Origin: a virus
Direction: 5' to 3' (one strand)
DNA: 64,000 nt
IMG/VR virus record: IMGVR_UViG_3300050132_000248
Coordinates: 53,332 to 117,331 of that record
Shown here: positions 27,529 to 39,700 of the stretch, piece by piece
Position numbering within the stretch: position 1 is the first letter of the stretch
How the letters are laid out: each line of letters starts with the position of its first letter
Notes under the pieces: generated by a model
The model's input: the letters and a program-made list of their open reading frames with translations, nothing else
Database searches by the model: none
Told to the model about the DNA's origin: nothing
Position numbers and translations under genes: made by a program

Positions 27529-30500
27529 TGAAAAAAGAAATATTAAAGATGGCTCACGTTAGATCGGAAGAGGCCTTCTATCGCAAATACCCTACTGAAG
27601 CTGCCTTCATGAAAGAGCATTCTAAAGAATTTAAAAAAGCTTTACGTGGTACTGCTATTAAGAAAGCACAACAGGGTGCTAATCAATCTGCATACAATCA
27701 ACAGAATGCAGGAATGAATGCTATGGCTGCAGGTGAATCTGAGGTTCAGGATGCTATTGCAAATTTGTCAACAGGAACTCCAAAGAAAACTGTAGGGCAA
27801 GATATTGAGAGTGTTACTAATGATATTCCTGTTGTTGGTGGACTTGTCAAGGATGTAGTGGGTATATTTGATGCAAGTAATGAAGCAAAGCAACAGAAGA
27901 GAGCTGGAGCATTAAGTGATCTTCAAGTGAAGGCAGCAATGTCTCAACCAAGACCACAGAATAGAAAATACAACAGACCTGACTTAGATGCTAATGTAGA
28001 TGATGTTAATTCATTAACGCCAGCACAGGGAACAGGAACCAATCTACTTGGAAGAAATGGAATCATATTATCCAGAGGAGGAGAAATTACAAATACATAT
28101 GCTCCAAATGATATATACACAAATGGAGGATATAGTCCTCTTAGTGATGAAGATAGAATGAAAGCTTATTATTATGGTGGACATATTCCTAAATCAGATG
28201 CTGGGAGTATTATAAGTAGTGTTCTTGGTAGTAGTGGAGGAAGTGGTGGTGGAGGAGGAATATTAGGTGGTCTTCTTGGCGGTGGAGGGGGTAGTACTAC
28301 TACAGATACAACTACTCAGGATCCAGCTAATCGAGTGATTAGATATGTTCAAGCACAAGATGGAACTACCACTACAGGTATATCCACTACATCTTTTGGA
28401 AATACATGGATTGGAAAAGTTCTTCAAGGTCAAAATGTTAACAGCAGTTTAATAAAGAATCCAACAGTTGCTAATAATGTTTCTCAAATAGGTCAAACTT
28501 TACAAACAGGTGTATCTGCTATCCCGGGAGGAGATAATAAAATGTCCAGCTCTATTAAAGGATTGGGAAATACAGTAGGTAGTGCAATTCCTCTTCCGGG
28601 GGCAAGTGAAGCTCTTGGAATTGCAGGAAGTCTTATAGGAGATACTATAACGAATAATATGGGTGGAACAAAAGCAATGGCAAGAGTACAAAGAAATAAT
28701 GATCGACTCTCTGCCATATCAGCTTCTAAACTAATGCAAAGCAATCAGAATAAATATATGAGGACAGGTGGAAACCTGAGACAGAACTATTCTCCAGATA
28801 TGGAAAGAAGTGGAGAGTTAACACCTCTCTGGGGAGGACATGCTGAACCTATCTCCTATAATCCTTATTCACCTAATGGAGGAGAAACTGTGATGTTCAG
28901 AGGAAAATCTCATGAAGAGTCTGCTGGTAATGGAAGAACAGGAATTGGTGTGAGATATGGAGAAGGAGCACCACTACAGTCTTATCAGGATGGTGGTAAT
29001 ACCAATGCTAATGTAGAGGTGGAAAGAGGTGAACCTGCTATGCAGATGCCTGACAATACAGGAACTAGTAATCTGGTTGTCTTTGGTAATCTACCTATTC
29101 CAAATCAATTCATTAGTCAATTAGGAGATCCTAATGCAAAGGGAAAGAAATTCAAAAGCTATGTTGCTGATTTGTCAAAACAGGAAGACAAACAGAATAA
29201 ACTCATAAAGAATACAAGCAGTCAATTACAGGACTTGGATCCTAAGACACCATTTGATAAACTTAAATTCAATAGTCTTTCTCTTGCTCTCAATGGAGCC
29301 AATGATAAATTGAAAGACCTTGCACAGAAGAAACAGAATACTGCTCATTTACAACAGGCAATTAATGACACAGCAGAAGAACAGGGAATAGATGCTGATG
29401 CTCTTGCAAAAGGAAAAATACAAACAGCAAAGAAAGGAACTAAAGTTTCTAAAGCACAGTTAGGTAAGAATGTAAAAACAGACCCTGAACTTGATGAAGG
29501 TGAAACCTATGAAGGATTAAGATCAAGTGAAAATAAACTTACAACAGACTTGGATAATATGCGAAGAACAGATCCAAGACAATATGAACCAAAGGGTAGT
29601 GATAGATATAATCAATATAAAAATGAGTTTCTTGATAAGCAAACAGATTTGAATAGCCTAAGAGATAAGATTATAAGAGTAGGAAGAAGACAGGATGCTG
29701 ATAAAGAGGATTACACAAATGATACTTATGGTGGGGTTCCTGGTTCACAAACAGTAGCAAATGATCTTAATCGTGTTAGAGATTTCTTTAATATTGTTCC
29801 TAGATCAGAGGCAGCAGTTAATATTAATTCTCGTAGAGGGCCTATTGTTTTAGGTAGAAACAATTCAGTAAGTAATAATTCAGGTATAGGTTTTCCTATA
29901 GGAGAGGGGAATGGATATGTACCTTCAGATGGATCAACAGTTTCTAATCCAACAGTTGTTTCTATACCAAATAGACAGAGTTATGCAGCAGCTCCTTCTG
30001 ATGCACAATCAAAAAAAGCTTCTATAGAACAATCTATGAATCTTCGTACTATCCCAGATGTATCAGTTGCAAATATTGATCAAACTGATCCCATGCAATA
30101 TCAGAGTGTGATACCAATGCAGTCACCTAGTGAGAGTTGGATTCATGATAAACAAGTAGGTTCATCTTATGCACCAATAATGCCAATAGATTCTTCAGAT
30201 TGGAATAATACTCATATGTCTAAGCTTGATTCTCAATCTGCAAAGAAACAGATTCCTCAATACTTTAATCCTATTGGGAATTACCTACCAAGCAATAAAG
30301 AGCAATTGGATCCACGTCAGCTTACAGGAGAATATTATGCATTGTCTACTAATGATTTAGAACCTGTTCCTGCTCAACAATATCATCCTAATTTACTCAC
30401 GCCTTACGAAATCTCAATGCAGGATATTCTGAATGAGAATACAGCAGCTACAAGAGGAGCCCAGAAATATATGGGATACAATCCTGCAGCTCAGAGCAAT

Positions 30501-30998
30501 TTAATGGCTCAACAATATGGTGCTAATGAGAAGGTGTTAGGAGATCAATTCAGGATTAATCAGGAAGAGAAAGATAAGGTATATGGACAAAATGTTAATA
30601 CTCTTAATGATGCACAATTGAAGAATCTGGGTATTCTTGATCAGCAATATACAAGACAGGCACAGGCTCTCTCAAATACAAAGAGAACAGCACAGGATGC
30701 ATTGTCTTCAATATCAGATAAATACCTACAGAATAAATTACAGAATGATACTAATGCTATTTACCAGAACATGTATAACTACAGATATGACAGAAATGGT
30801 CATGCATGGAATATGAATGGTCCTGCTAATTTTAATATGCAGGGGAATGGTAACAATCAATCATCTGGTATGGATGAACTAACTCCTGATGAACAACAGA
30901 TTGCTATTTATCAAAATAGAATAGATGATCTAAAGAAAAAGAAGACTAAGGAACAGAGTAGGAATGGATCAATTCTTAAAGCAATGCGAAATATATAA
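27528..30998 (+). CDS. Cargo (ejected virion) protein, Gly/Gln/Asn-rich
   Basis: A 1156-residue low-complexity protein. The N-terminus (HVRSEEAFYRKYPTEAAFMK) is basic and helical. A Gly-rich block lies at ~235-262. YxxGG-type motifs recur (for example YTNGG, YYYGG, YQDGG). A charged helical segment spans ~535-650. The C-terminal third is a Gln/Asn-rich helix. This layout fits internal virion or cargo proteins of crAss-like phages that unfold to pass the tail. It overlaps the previous stop (TAATG), so the start at 27528 is favoured; a second ATG at 27549 is possible. No enzymatic motif is visible. Confidence 0.6.
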   Translation: MKKEILKMAHVRSEEAFYRKYPTEAAFMKEHSKEFKKALRGTAIKKAQQGANQSAYNQQNAGMNAMAAGESEVQDAIANLSTGTPKKTVGQDIESVTNDIPVVGGLVKDVVGIFDASNEAKQQKRAGALSDLQVKAAMSQPRPQNRKYNRPDLDANVDDVNSLTPAQGTGTNLLGRNGIILSRGGEITNTYAPNDIYTNGGYSPLSDEDRMKAYYYGGHIPKSDAGSIISSVLGSSGGSGGGGGILGGLLGGGGGSTTTDTTTQDPANRVIRYVQAQDGTTTTGISTTSFGNTWIGKVLQGQNVNSSLIKNPTVANNVSQIGQTLQTGVSAIPGGDNKMSSSIKGLGNTVGSAIPLPGASEALGIAGSLIGDTITNNMGGTKAMARVQRNNDRLSAISASKLMQSNQNKYMRTGGNLRQNYSPDMERSGELTPLWGGHAEPISYNPYSPNGGETVMFRGKSHEESAGNGRTGIGVRYGEGAPLQSYQDGGNTNANVEVERGEPAMQMPDNTGTSNLVVFGNLPIPNQFISQLGDPNAKGKKFKSYVADLSKQEDKQNKLIKNTSSQLQDLDPKTPFDKLKFNSLSLALNGANDKLKDLAQKKQNTAHLQQAINDTAEEQGIDADALAKGKIQTAKKGTKVSKAQLGKNVKTDPELDEGETYEGLRSSENKLTTDLDNMRRTDPRQYEPKGSDRYNQYKNEFLDKQTDLNSLRDKIIRVGRRQDADKEDYTNDTYGGVPGSQTVANDLNRVRDFFNIVPRSEAAVNINSRRGPIVLGRNNSVSNNSGIGFPIGEGNGYVPSDGSTVSNPTVVSIPNRQSYAAAPSDAQSKKASIEQSMNLRTIPDVSVANIDQTDPMQYQSVIPMQSPSESWIHDKQVGSSYAPIMPIDSSDWNNTHMSKLDSQSAKKQIPQYFNPIGNYLPSNKEQLDPRQLTGEYYALSTNDLEPVPAQQYHPNLLTPYEISMQDILNENTAATRGAQKYMGYNPAAQSNLMAQQYGANEKVLGDQFRINQEEKDKVYGQNVNTLNDAQLKNLGILDQQYTRQAQALSNTKRTAQDALSSISDKYLQNKLQNDTNAIYQNMYNYRYDRNGHAWNMNGPANFNMQGNGNNQSSGMDELTPDEQQIAIYQNRIDDLKKKKTKEQSRNGSILKAMRNI

Positions 30999-31008
30999 TT
31001 AAATTAGT

Positions 31009-31070
31009 GAAATGGATTTAATCAAATTGATTAAAAATATTTCATTGTATAACTTTTTTTATTAAATTTG
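31009..31070 (+). promoter_or_regulatory. Hairpin plus candidate promoter before cargo gene
   Basis: A hairpin (gaaat...atttc outer arms, tttaatc/gattaaa inner arms, loop aaatt) is followed by a TTG at 31045 and a TAAATTTG box at 31063, 15 bases apart, and a T-run. It may end the upstream transcript and start the transcript for the 890-residue cargo protein and the giants. The same TTGTA-N13-TAnnTTTG layout occurs at 54866. Confidence 0.45.
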
Positions 31071-31090
31071 TCACTCTAAAGAATATCACA

Positions 31091-33763
31091 ATGGCCTCGT
31101 GGACAGATAGTAATCAACCATCACAATTTACTCCCTACATTCAACAGATTCCTATTGAAGCAGAAACCCAAGTTGGGCAAACAAAGCAGGCTCAGTATGA
31201 TCAGGGATATCAAAGGATTCAATCTCAGATAGATAAGGTTGCAGGACTCTCTGTTATGAGAGATGTTGACAAGAATTATCTACAATCAAAGATGAATGAA
31301 TTGGGAAATAATCTCAAGATGGTATCTATGGGAGATTTCTCCAATTATCAATTAGTGAATTCTGTTGGAGGAATGGTTAATCAGGTAGGGAATGATCCTT
31401 ATGTACAAGCTGCTGTAGAATCCACAGCAAAGATTAGTAATGAAATGAGTGCAATGAAGACTGCTCGTGCTGCTGGAAAGTCTGATGCAAACAATGAAGA
31501 GTATTTCAATGAGAAGGTGTTAGCTCCCTACATGAATGCAGGACTGAAAGATAGTAATGGAGATCCTGTTTCTTTCAACGGAAACTATACACCATATGTA
31601 GACATTACCAGTGAGGTACAGAAACTTGCAAAGGATGCAGGGGTAGATGATAATGTATTACAACAGATGTATGTCACTGATGCAAATGGTAAGATAATGT
31701 TTGATAAGCAAGGTAATGCCATCCCTGCAAGAACAATGACACAGGTAGAAAACTCTTCTAATGCAAAAGCTCTACAAGGCATTATGACCACTGTCCTATC
31801 CAGAGGAGATGTTCAAAATCAAATGAGTATAGATGCTTGGGCTAATACAAGAGGACAGGATCCAAATGCTCTTCTTGCTGGATATAAACAAGACTATAAT
31901 GACAGGTTTAATGCAATTGATGATCAGATTGTTAAATGGAATACCTTATTAGCAGGGAATGTAAGTGATGATCAAAAAGCCGATCTCCAGAATAATATAA
32001 AACAATTAACAGATAGCAAAGCCAAATATCAGAATCAGCTTAAACAATTAACAGCTCTTGCTCAAAGTAATCCAGATGCATTTAAGGAACAAATCTATAA
32101 GAACAATTATGAGAACAGCTTGATGGACATGTTTCTTAAAACAAAGAAAGAAGAGAAGAATCTTGAAAGCCCCATCACTAAACAAATGGATTGGGAAGCT
32201 GATTATAAACTTAAGTCTGAAATGGAGAGAGCTAATCTTGCTGTCGCTCAAGGACATCTTGCATTAGATAAAGAAATATTTTCTGCTGAATGGATTAAGA
32301 ATCCTGATGGTACTTATACCAAGAATACTGCAACAGGAAAACCCGGAGATGGAGGTGAATTTACTGGTCATAATCCACAAGAAACAAAAGTAGCTGCTGT
32401 TCAAAATGCTAATGATATAAACTCTCTTAAACAGAAAAGTGATGACATTGGTTTATCTTTAATGTATGATATATATACGAGAGCTCCAAATATGCCAAAA
32501 CAGACTATGGAACAGTTTACAGAGTCTATTAATCAAAAAGCGAAAGCTGAAGGTATATCTCCAGAGGATGAAGTATATTCATTTTTGAAGGATGCTGACA
32601 ATCATGCAAAACTAATGGGAGTTCAATTAAGTGGTAGAGATAGAGGAACATTAGGGGCATATATTAATACTCATGATGATTATACAAATAGACTGGCTAT
32701 TACTAGTCAGGTGAGAGACGAGTCTTATAAACATGCTGGTATTAATATTGATGATTATACATCTGCTTTATTGCCAGTAAGTTTCGTGAGACCAGATGGA
32801 ACTACAGAAAGTTATAGTAAAGAGGATATATTCAATGCAGTAGTAAATAAAAACACTGATGTTCTTAACAGAATAGATGAAGGATTAAAAGATAAATATG
32901 GAGCTGGAACATCTGTTGGTCTTCCTTTTGGAACTGGGTCTCCACCTCCTACATCAACTTATGCATATCGTGGGCCAGAAGGAATGGCTATACAAGAACT
33001 TAGAAATAAATTTGGGACTGATGGTAAACTGAAATCAGCATCAGAGGAACAAGAGAAAGAGTTTCAGAAGTTTATACCTACTGATGATGTTATTACATTA
33101 CCACCAGATGCAAAGAAAGAAGATAGAGAAGCAGTAAAACAAAGACTTGCTGCTTTACTGCAAGGATCACAAAAAGGTGATCTTACTGGAGATAATTATA
33201 ATCCTGAAGCAATGATATCAGCTCTTGGTGATGAGAAGAGTGTGGTTAGTTATAATATACATAAACCATTTACAACAGGAGCTCCCACTACAGGAACTGC
33301 TCATGTAAGTCTTGGAAAAACCACTTATAATGTTGATATAAATAATCAGTCTAATCTTGAAACTGCTACTGGAAAAAAGTTTGAGGGATATAATTTTAAC
33401 AGTTATTATGCAAGAGCTATTACTAATAAGAGTTATTCAACTAATCTAGGTGCTGACCCAACTGAGAAGGATGCTTATAAAACATGTATGATTAATCCAA
33501 GCAATCCAGAATACGCAGGGGTATTAAGTCAACTTCAAAACTCTAAGAGATATATTCCTCTTGGAGCAGATCTTAAATTAGCATATGGAGATAAGAATTG
33601 GAATACTTTTGTTTATCTATATGATAAGCAGATAGGAGATGTAAGATATGTTGAATTAGATCATCCTTATCCTCTTGGAAGTGAAAATCAGATAATAAAT
33701 CATTTGAGCACACAACTTGATGATGCTCAGGTTAATAAGATACTTGAAGACAGAAAAAAATAA
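31091..33763 (+). CDS. Internal virion (cargo) protein, function unknown
   Basis: An 890-residue, mostly helical, Gln/Asn/Asp-rich protein without signal peptide. Residues 1-~430 are almost entirely helical, in the style of ejection proteins; the remainder mixes helix and strand. It lies between the 1156-residue cargo protein and the giant RNA polymerase, separated by seven bases from the latter. I recognise no catalytic motif. Ejection with the genome is inferred from place and composition. It has its own leader with a candidate promoter. Confidence 0.6.
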   Translation: MASWTDSNQPSQFTPYIQQIPIEAETQVGQTKQAQYDQGYQRIQSQIDKVAGLSVMRDVDKNYLQSKMNELGNNLKMVSMGDFSNYQLVNSVGGMVNQVGNDPYVQAAVESTAKISNEMSAMKTARAAGKSDANNEEYFNEKVLAPYMNAGLKDSNGDPVSFNGNYTPYVDITSEVQKLAKDAGVDDNVLQQMYVTDANGKIMFDKQGNAIPARTMTQVENSSNAKALQGIMTTVLSRGDVQNQMSIDAWANTRGQDPNALLAGYKQDYNDRFNAIDDQIVKWNTLLAGNVSDDQKADLQNNIKQLTDSKAKYQNQLKQLTALAQSNPDAFKEQIYKNNYENSLMDMFLKTKKEEKNLESPITKQMDWEADYKLKSEMERANLAVAQGHLALDKEIFSAEWIKNPDGTYTKNTATGKPGDGGEFTGHNPQETKVAAVQNANDINSLKQKSDDIGLSLMYDIYTRAPNMPKQTMEQFTESINQKAKAEGISPEDEVYSFLKDADNHAKLMGVQLSGRDRGTLGAYINTHDDYTNRLAITSQVRDESYKHAGINIDDYTSALLPVSFVRPDGTTESYSKEDIFNAVVNKNTDVLNRIDEGLKDKYGAGTSVGLPFGTGSPPPTSTYAYRGPEGMAIQELRNKFGTDGKLKSASEEQEKEFQKFIPTDDVITLPPDAKKEDREAVKQRLAALLQGSQKGDLTGDNYNPEAMISALGDEKSVVSYNIHKPFTTGAPTTGTAHVSLGKTTYNVDINNQSNLETATGKKFEGYNFNSYYARAITNKSYSTNLGADPTEKDAYKTCMINPSNPEYAGVLSQLQNSKRYIPLGADLKLAYGDKNWNTFVYLYDKQIGDVRYVELDHPYPLGSENQIINHLSTQLDDAQVNKILEDRKK

Positions 33764-33769
33764 TAAGTA

Positions 33770-36700
33770 ATGCAAGATGAACCTATTGTAAATCTATCAG
33801 GAGCACCTGATTATTCTGTGAAGGGAACAGCTATTTCTCCTCCAGCAGATCCTACATATACACCCTTGAATGATCCTAATCCTTTTCCCAATGAGTTGAA
33901 GAATAAACCTATAGGTGGATCTGATATAACAATGGCTGAAGCTGCTCAGTATAATCCCAGTAAGCTTTCTGGTGGTATTATGTATGGAGAGACTAGTGAG
34001 AATACTCGTGCTCAGAATCAGAGTGCCATAAGTAGAATAGGAAATGCTGGAATTAATCTTGTAAATAAAACAGGGGCATATATTATTCAGAATGCAGGAT
34101 TTATTGGAGGAGCTGCATTTTCGGCATTAGGAGGACTTGTCAATTATGGAAATGAAGCTCTTGGAGGAGAGGGGAAGATAGTAGCAAATGGAAATGCTGT
34201 TTCATTAATGAGTGATAATTTTCTTACACAAATTGGTGATGCATGGAAGGAAGCTGTACAGGAAGCAAATCCTATATATAAAACAGATAAATATACAAAT
34301 GGAAACATTTGGCAGAAGCTTGCTACTACAAGTTGGTGGTTGGATGATGCAATAGACAGAGCTGCTCTTACAGGAGCTATGCTTATTCCGGGAATGTTAG
34401 AATCAAAAGGATTATTCGGAGTTGCTGGATTAGCTATGAGAGAAGGAGGAGCAATAGAAGCATCTGGTATGATTCCTAAGGTAGCTAAATATCTTGCAGA
34501 TAATCCTAAGATGTATGGAACAATAGGAAGAGCTTTAGGCAGTGATGTATATGAGGCTGCTGCTACAGGTGTTGTTGATGAAAGCACAGCAGCAGGTTTG
34601 GCTTTTAAGAAGGCTGTTCAAACAGCTCAGAATTTAGAAATCACAAGTTTTAATGTAATAGGACAGAATGCTTTAAATGGAAGAGAGTCTCAAACAGCTA
34701 TTGTCAAATCCTTAAATGAACAAAGAGACAAGGGATTAAATACTTATACAGATGATGAAATAAAGGATATGGCAGCTGAAGGAGCAAAAGCATCCTTTTG
34801 GTATAATATGCCATTGACATTATTATCCTCTATGTGGGAAATGCCTCAGGTATTTGCATCATTTAAAGGAGCTACAAATCTTTTAAAGAAAATTACAGGA
34901 GCACAAACATCAGAAGAATTAGAACAGGGAATAACAGGCGCTATAGGAAAGTCATCAGCACCTTCTTTTTGGAATCTTGCATGGAAAGCCCCAATTACAG
35001 CTTTAGAACATGGGCAGTTAGAAAGCTCACAGGTTGCTATTGGTAGATATGTTGAAGAAGCTATTGCTGGAAAGATGGTTGATGGGCATCTTGAAAAGAA
35101 AGGACAAGGTGAAGCATTTAATCCTTGGAATATAAGTGATGCTATGACAGGATCTTTTGGAGAGTATATTAATAACTTTCATGATCCCAATGGAGAAAAT
35201 AATATTGCTCTTGGTACTATCCAAGGTTTATTGACAACTATCTTTGGTAGAGCCTTTAAAGGATTTACAGGAGAATATTCCAAGCAGGATAAAGCTAATG
35301 ATAATCTATTAAAAGGAATGAATGAAGCTCTCGCAAGCAGGAGACTGTTCAATCCTATTAGTGATATGGTAGAGACAGATAAGGAAGGAAACATTGTAAC
35401 TGTTAAGGGAGACGATGGAAAGCAACATGTTAAATTAGATCAAGATAAACTTGCACAACTTGGTGTCAGTTATGTAGATGCTATTAAGAATTACGAAGAC
35501 AGACTTAAATATATTGCCAATGGAGATAAGGTGTCTGTTGATATGATGAACTTCAATTCGTTAAAAGCATTGGCTGCTAATTTCTTTCAGGATGCCCATG
35601 GAAAAGAGTATTTAAAAAATGTGTTAAGATGGGAAGCAAAACAACAGAATCAAAACCCAGAGAGACAGAATGATGTAACAGGAACCGAAGAAGAAACTCC
35701 TGATGTTAAATTACAAGAGAATCTTGAGTATGTAGATCATTTATATAAAATCTATAATGCTATTGATCAACGTCATGCAGGCTTTCTTAATTTAGATGTT
35801 AATTACAAAGATAAAACTGAAGCTGCTCTTGCTCAAGTATTTACAGAGAAATATAAAACTCTTCAATATAATAATGGAGCAGATCAAGTGTTCTATAATA
35901 ATCAAATAGCTAAGAACAATACTGAACTTGGAGGTATTACTGAAAAATCAACAGATGATGGTGTAGTAGCTCAAAGGAATAATAATTTATTAGATCAGAA
36001 TGAAATATTAAACAACAAACTTGATATATCAAAACAAGAATATAAGAACTCAATAGATAGAGATTTAATTAATCAAGCATGGACAGAGGAGAAAGCTCAT
36101 TATCAAGATATTAAGAATACAATTGAAAAAATAAAACAGGATGCTATTGATGAATCAACAGAGAGTAAATCTGTAACAAAGATTCCAATCAATACTAAAT
36201 ATGGGGAGAGACAGATTGAAACCAATACTGACTATGTTGTAGGAAAGGTAATTGATAAAGATGAACAGGGGAATGATGTATTTAGTGCTCCTATTATCAG
36301 AGTGTTGGGAAAGAATGAAGATGGAACAATCAAAATACAATATAACAATAATAAAGGACAATGGGTAAACAGTGATATCAGTGAAGATCATCTTGATAAT
36401 TATAGTCTTACTAAACGTTCTGATTTACAGAAGAATAAGAAAGCCAATTATGTTTTTGAGCATTGGAATACAATGTTTCAACATTGGGGAATAAAAGATA
36501 ATAAAGGAAATCCTGTTACAGGAAGGCTTGAATATAATCAAGCTAAGAACCAAATTCTTTTCAAATATATTGATGACAAAGGAAAAGAAAGAAGAAGAGA
36601 AATAATAGGAAGAAATGTTGTAACACAGGATGGATATAATCATCCTATGCTTCAAGCTGTTGGAGAATTAAAAGCTTCTCAGAAACAAGCAACAGATGAA

Positions 36701-39700
36701 TTTGCAAAAACTCCTACATCTCTCTCTGACAAATTGACACTTAGGAATAATGTAATTGCTTCTCTCTATGAGAATGGAGTTGCCCGTATTGAACAGATTA
36801 AGAAAACCCTTGAGACAAATAAAGAAAGTCTTTCCAAATATGAAGAAACTCTTAAGGAGGAAACAACAAAACTTGAGAAAGAGACAACAAGGAAAAGAGT
36901 TATTAAGAAACAGGTTAGAGCAGTTGAAGCAAGTATAAAGAATCTTACGGATCTACATGAGAGAATTGAGAAGGAAAATATAGAACTTCAGAATGAGAAA
37001 GAAGAAATTGAATACAACCTTCCTATATTCGAGGAATTACTTAACAGTATTGATTCATCTGCTGAAGAATCAAAAGATATTTTACAACAGCTTAAAGATG
37101 ATGTTGATAATTCCGAAAAGCTGATTGATGTTATTTCAAAGCAATTGAAAGCTAATAAAGCTCTTACTGATCAAATACAAAAAGTTCTTTCTGAGAATCT
37201 ATCCATTTTAAAAGATTATATAAAAAGACTGCAGGAAGGGAATCCTAATCTTCCTCTCTCCATAGATGAATTTCAGGATAATATAGAGAAGTATCTTGGG
37301 GAAGAAGGGGCAAAACAACTTATTGCTGAGAGAGGAGGATTTACAGAACAAGTAATGGCATTGGAAAATGATATACTTGATTTTGAAGAGGAACTTAATA
37401 TTCCTTCTCTTTCAAAAGAGGTAGTTACCCTTCAAAAGGAAGCTACCGTTCTTAATGAACAACTTGATGATGCTATAAAACTTCAAATGGCTAAGGATAA
37501 AATCTATGAGGCATTCAAAGAGTTTGTTGATAAACTTGCTCAGGAGGAGAAAGAAGAACAAGAATTTGAGAAAAATGAGGAATTGAAGAAACAATATATT
37601 GGCACAATGGATGATAGTATGCAGAATGTACTTAGTGAAATACATTATGAACCTGCATCAAAGAAATCCTTCTGGTCAGTAATTCGTGGAACAAGACCTT
37701 TCACTCTAAGTAAGAGACAAATAGAAAGAGGAGAGGAAGAGAAACCTCATAATGTAAGAGCTAATAGGTTTGGATTTAAATTTTCTAAATTCAGTGAAGA
37801 GAAACAAGCAGCAATCAGAGGAATAGTAGTTACCCAGAATACTCAAAATGATATTCTTCCCGGACTTACTGATTTTCTCATGAAGGATGCTACTCCAGAA
37901 CAATTAAGAAAATATAAGAAGGAAGAGATTATTGCACTTGCCATGGTGCAGATGAATGACGATGGACAAACATACTCTCTTGTAGATGAAAATGGAGATG
38001 TCATTCCAGAGAAAGATGAAACTGGTAATACTGTTAATCCTCTTGATAGAGCAATCTTCCAGACCTTCCCTATGAGGGATTTAAAAGGTTTTTATAAGAG
38101 TAAAGATGCTGTAGATGATGAAGACATGGAAGAACAAACCATGTTCAGAGATGATGTTCCAGAGAAGAAGAGACTTGCTGCAGAAGAACAATATCAGAAA
38201 TGGAGAGATGCCACTTTACAGAAAACAACATTGGATCCTCCTGAAAAAATAAAGGTATCTTTTGGTATTCCTGAACTTGCAAAAAGAACTGATGAAAAAG
38301 GAAATTTAGTACCAGATAAGGGAGCAAGAACCTCTGCAAAGAAAGCAGGTTTTGTATCAGATGAAGATTTAGACTCCCATCAGGTAATTACTGTTTCTAC
38401 AGAGGATGAAGCTAATGAAGGAGAGGTTACATTTAATAATAGTAAGGGAAGAGTATTCTTAAGAGTTCCAGGGCAAGGACTTGTAAAACTTTTTAATAGA
38501 AAATTTTCTGATGTAGAAGCTAATACAATATTTGATGTTATTCAACAGATATGTAAAAATGGTGCAAAGAAAGGACAGATAACTCCTGAGACCAATCTAC
38601 TTATCAATTGGCTTAAGACAGTTGTATATTGGGGAATAGCAAAAGATCCAAATACAAATGAAAGAAAAGCCGCAGGATATAATAATATATGGTTTGAAAC
38701 AACAAAAGAAGAAGGAAAGCCAGTAACTAGACTTTACATCTCTGGAATCACTAAAGATAAGAGTCAGGCTTTCATGTTTACACCAACAGGATTACAGGAG
38801 AGTAAGTATGAGATTGTTTCTCTCCTTCAGAACCTATATCATAATACATTTGCCACAAAGGTAAATCAGGATAGTTGGCAGAACAAATATTATGAAATCA
38901 AAGGAATAGATAAAGAGGGCAATCCTATAACAGAGGAATGGCCAAATTATCAAACCTATTTACTTTCTGATAAGTCAGTAAAGGATGGAAAGCTTAGTGG
39001 AGAAAGGAATGAAAAAGAAATTCCATTAGTAACTCAATATAAACCAATAACTAATGAGAATGATGTAAATAGAAAGAGTATTTATTTCACATTAAACTCT
39101 CCTACAAGCGATTATAATTTTGAAGCAGAAGAACAGAAAGCAGAAACACCAAAGACAAAGAAAGAAGCTAAGAAACCAGCAACAGAAGAATCAAAAACCA
39201 AAACAAAGAAAGAAGAGACAGCTTATAAACCTGCTCTATTGAAACTTGATGGTTCAGATGAAATGATTCACTTTGATTCATTTGGTGGATTTGATATGAT
39301 GTTTAAACTTAATGCTAAAACTTCTAAAGAAAAAGGAACTATTGATTCCATCTCTTATCCTCAGAAAGCTCTTGATGCATTACAGAATCAAGGAAAGACA
39401 TTAGATCAAGCAAAAGCAGAGCTTAAGAATGCTCTTCTTGCTAAATTGAAAGATCAACTTAATCTGGCTAATGTTCCTAAAGCAGCACCTATAGCAGATG
39501 CTCTTCCAGTTGCTGAAAAAACTGAAGTAAAAGAGAATAATATTGAGCAAAAGAAAAAAGATATAGAAAAAAGAATTCCTGCTTATGTTGACTTTAGTAA
39601 AGGAAAAACAAATAGTCTAAATACATTTAGAAATGAAGCAAGAAGAAAGTGGGAAGGCATTGAAGAAGATGTTATTACTGGAGGTAGACTTCTTAACTTA

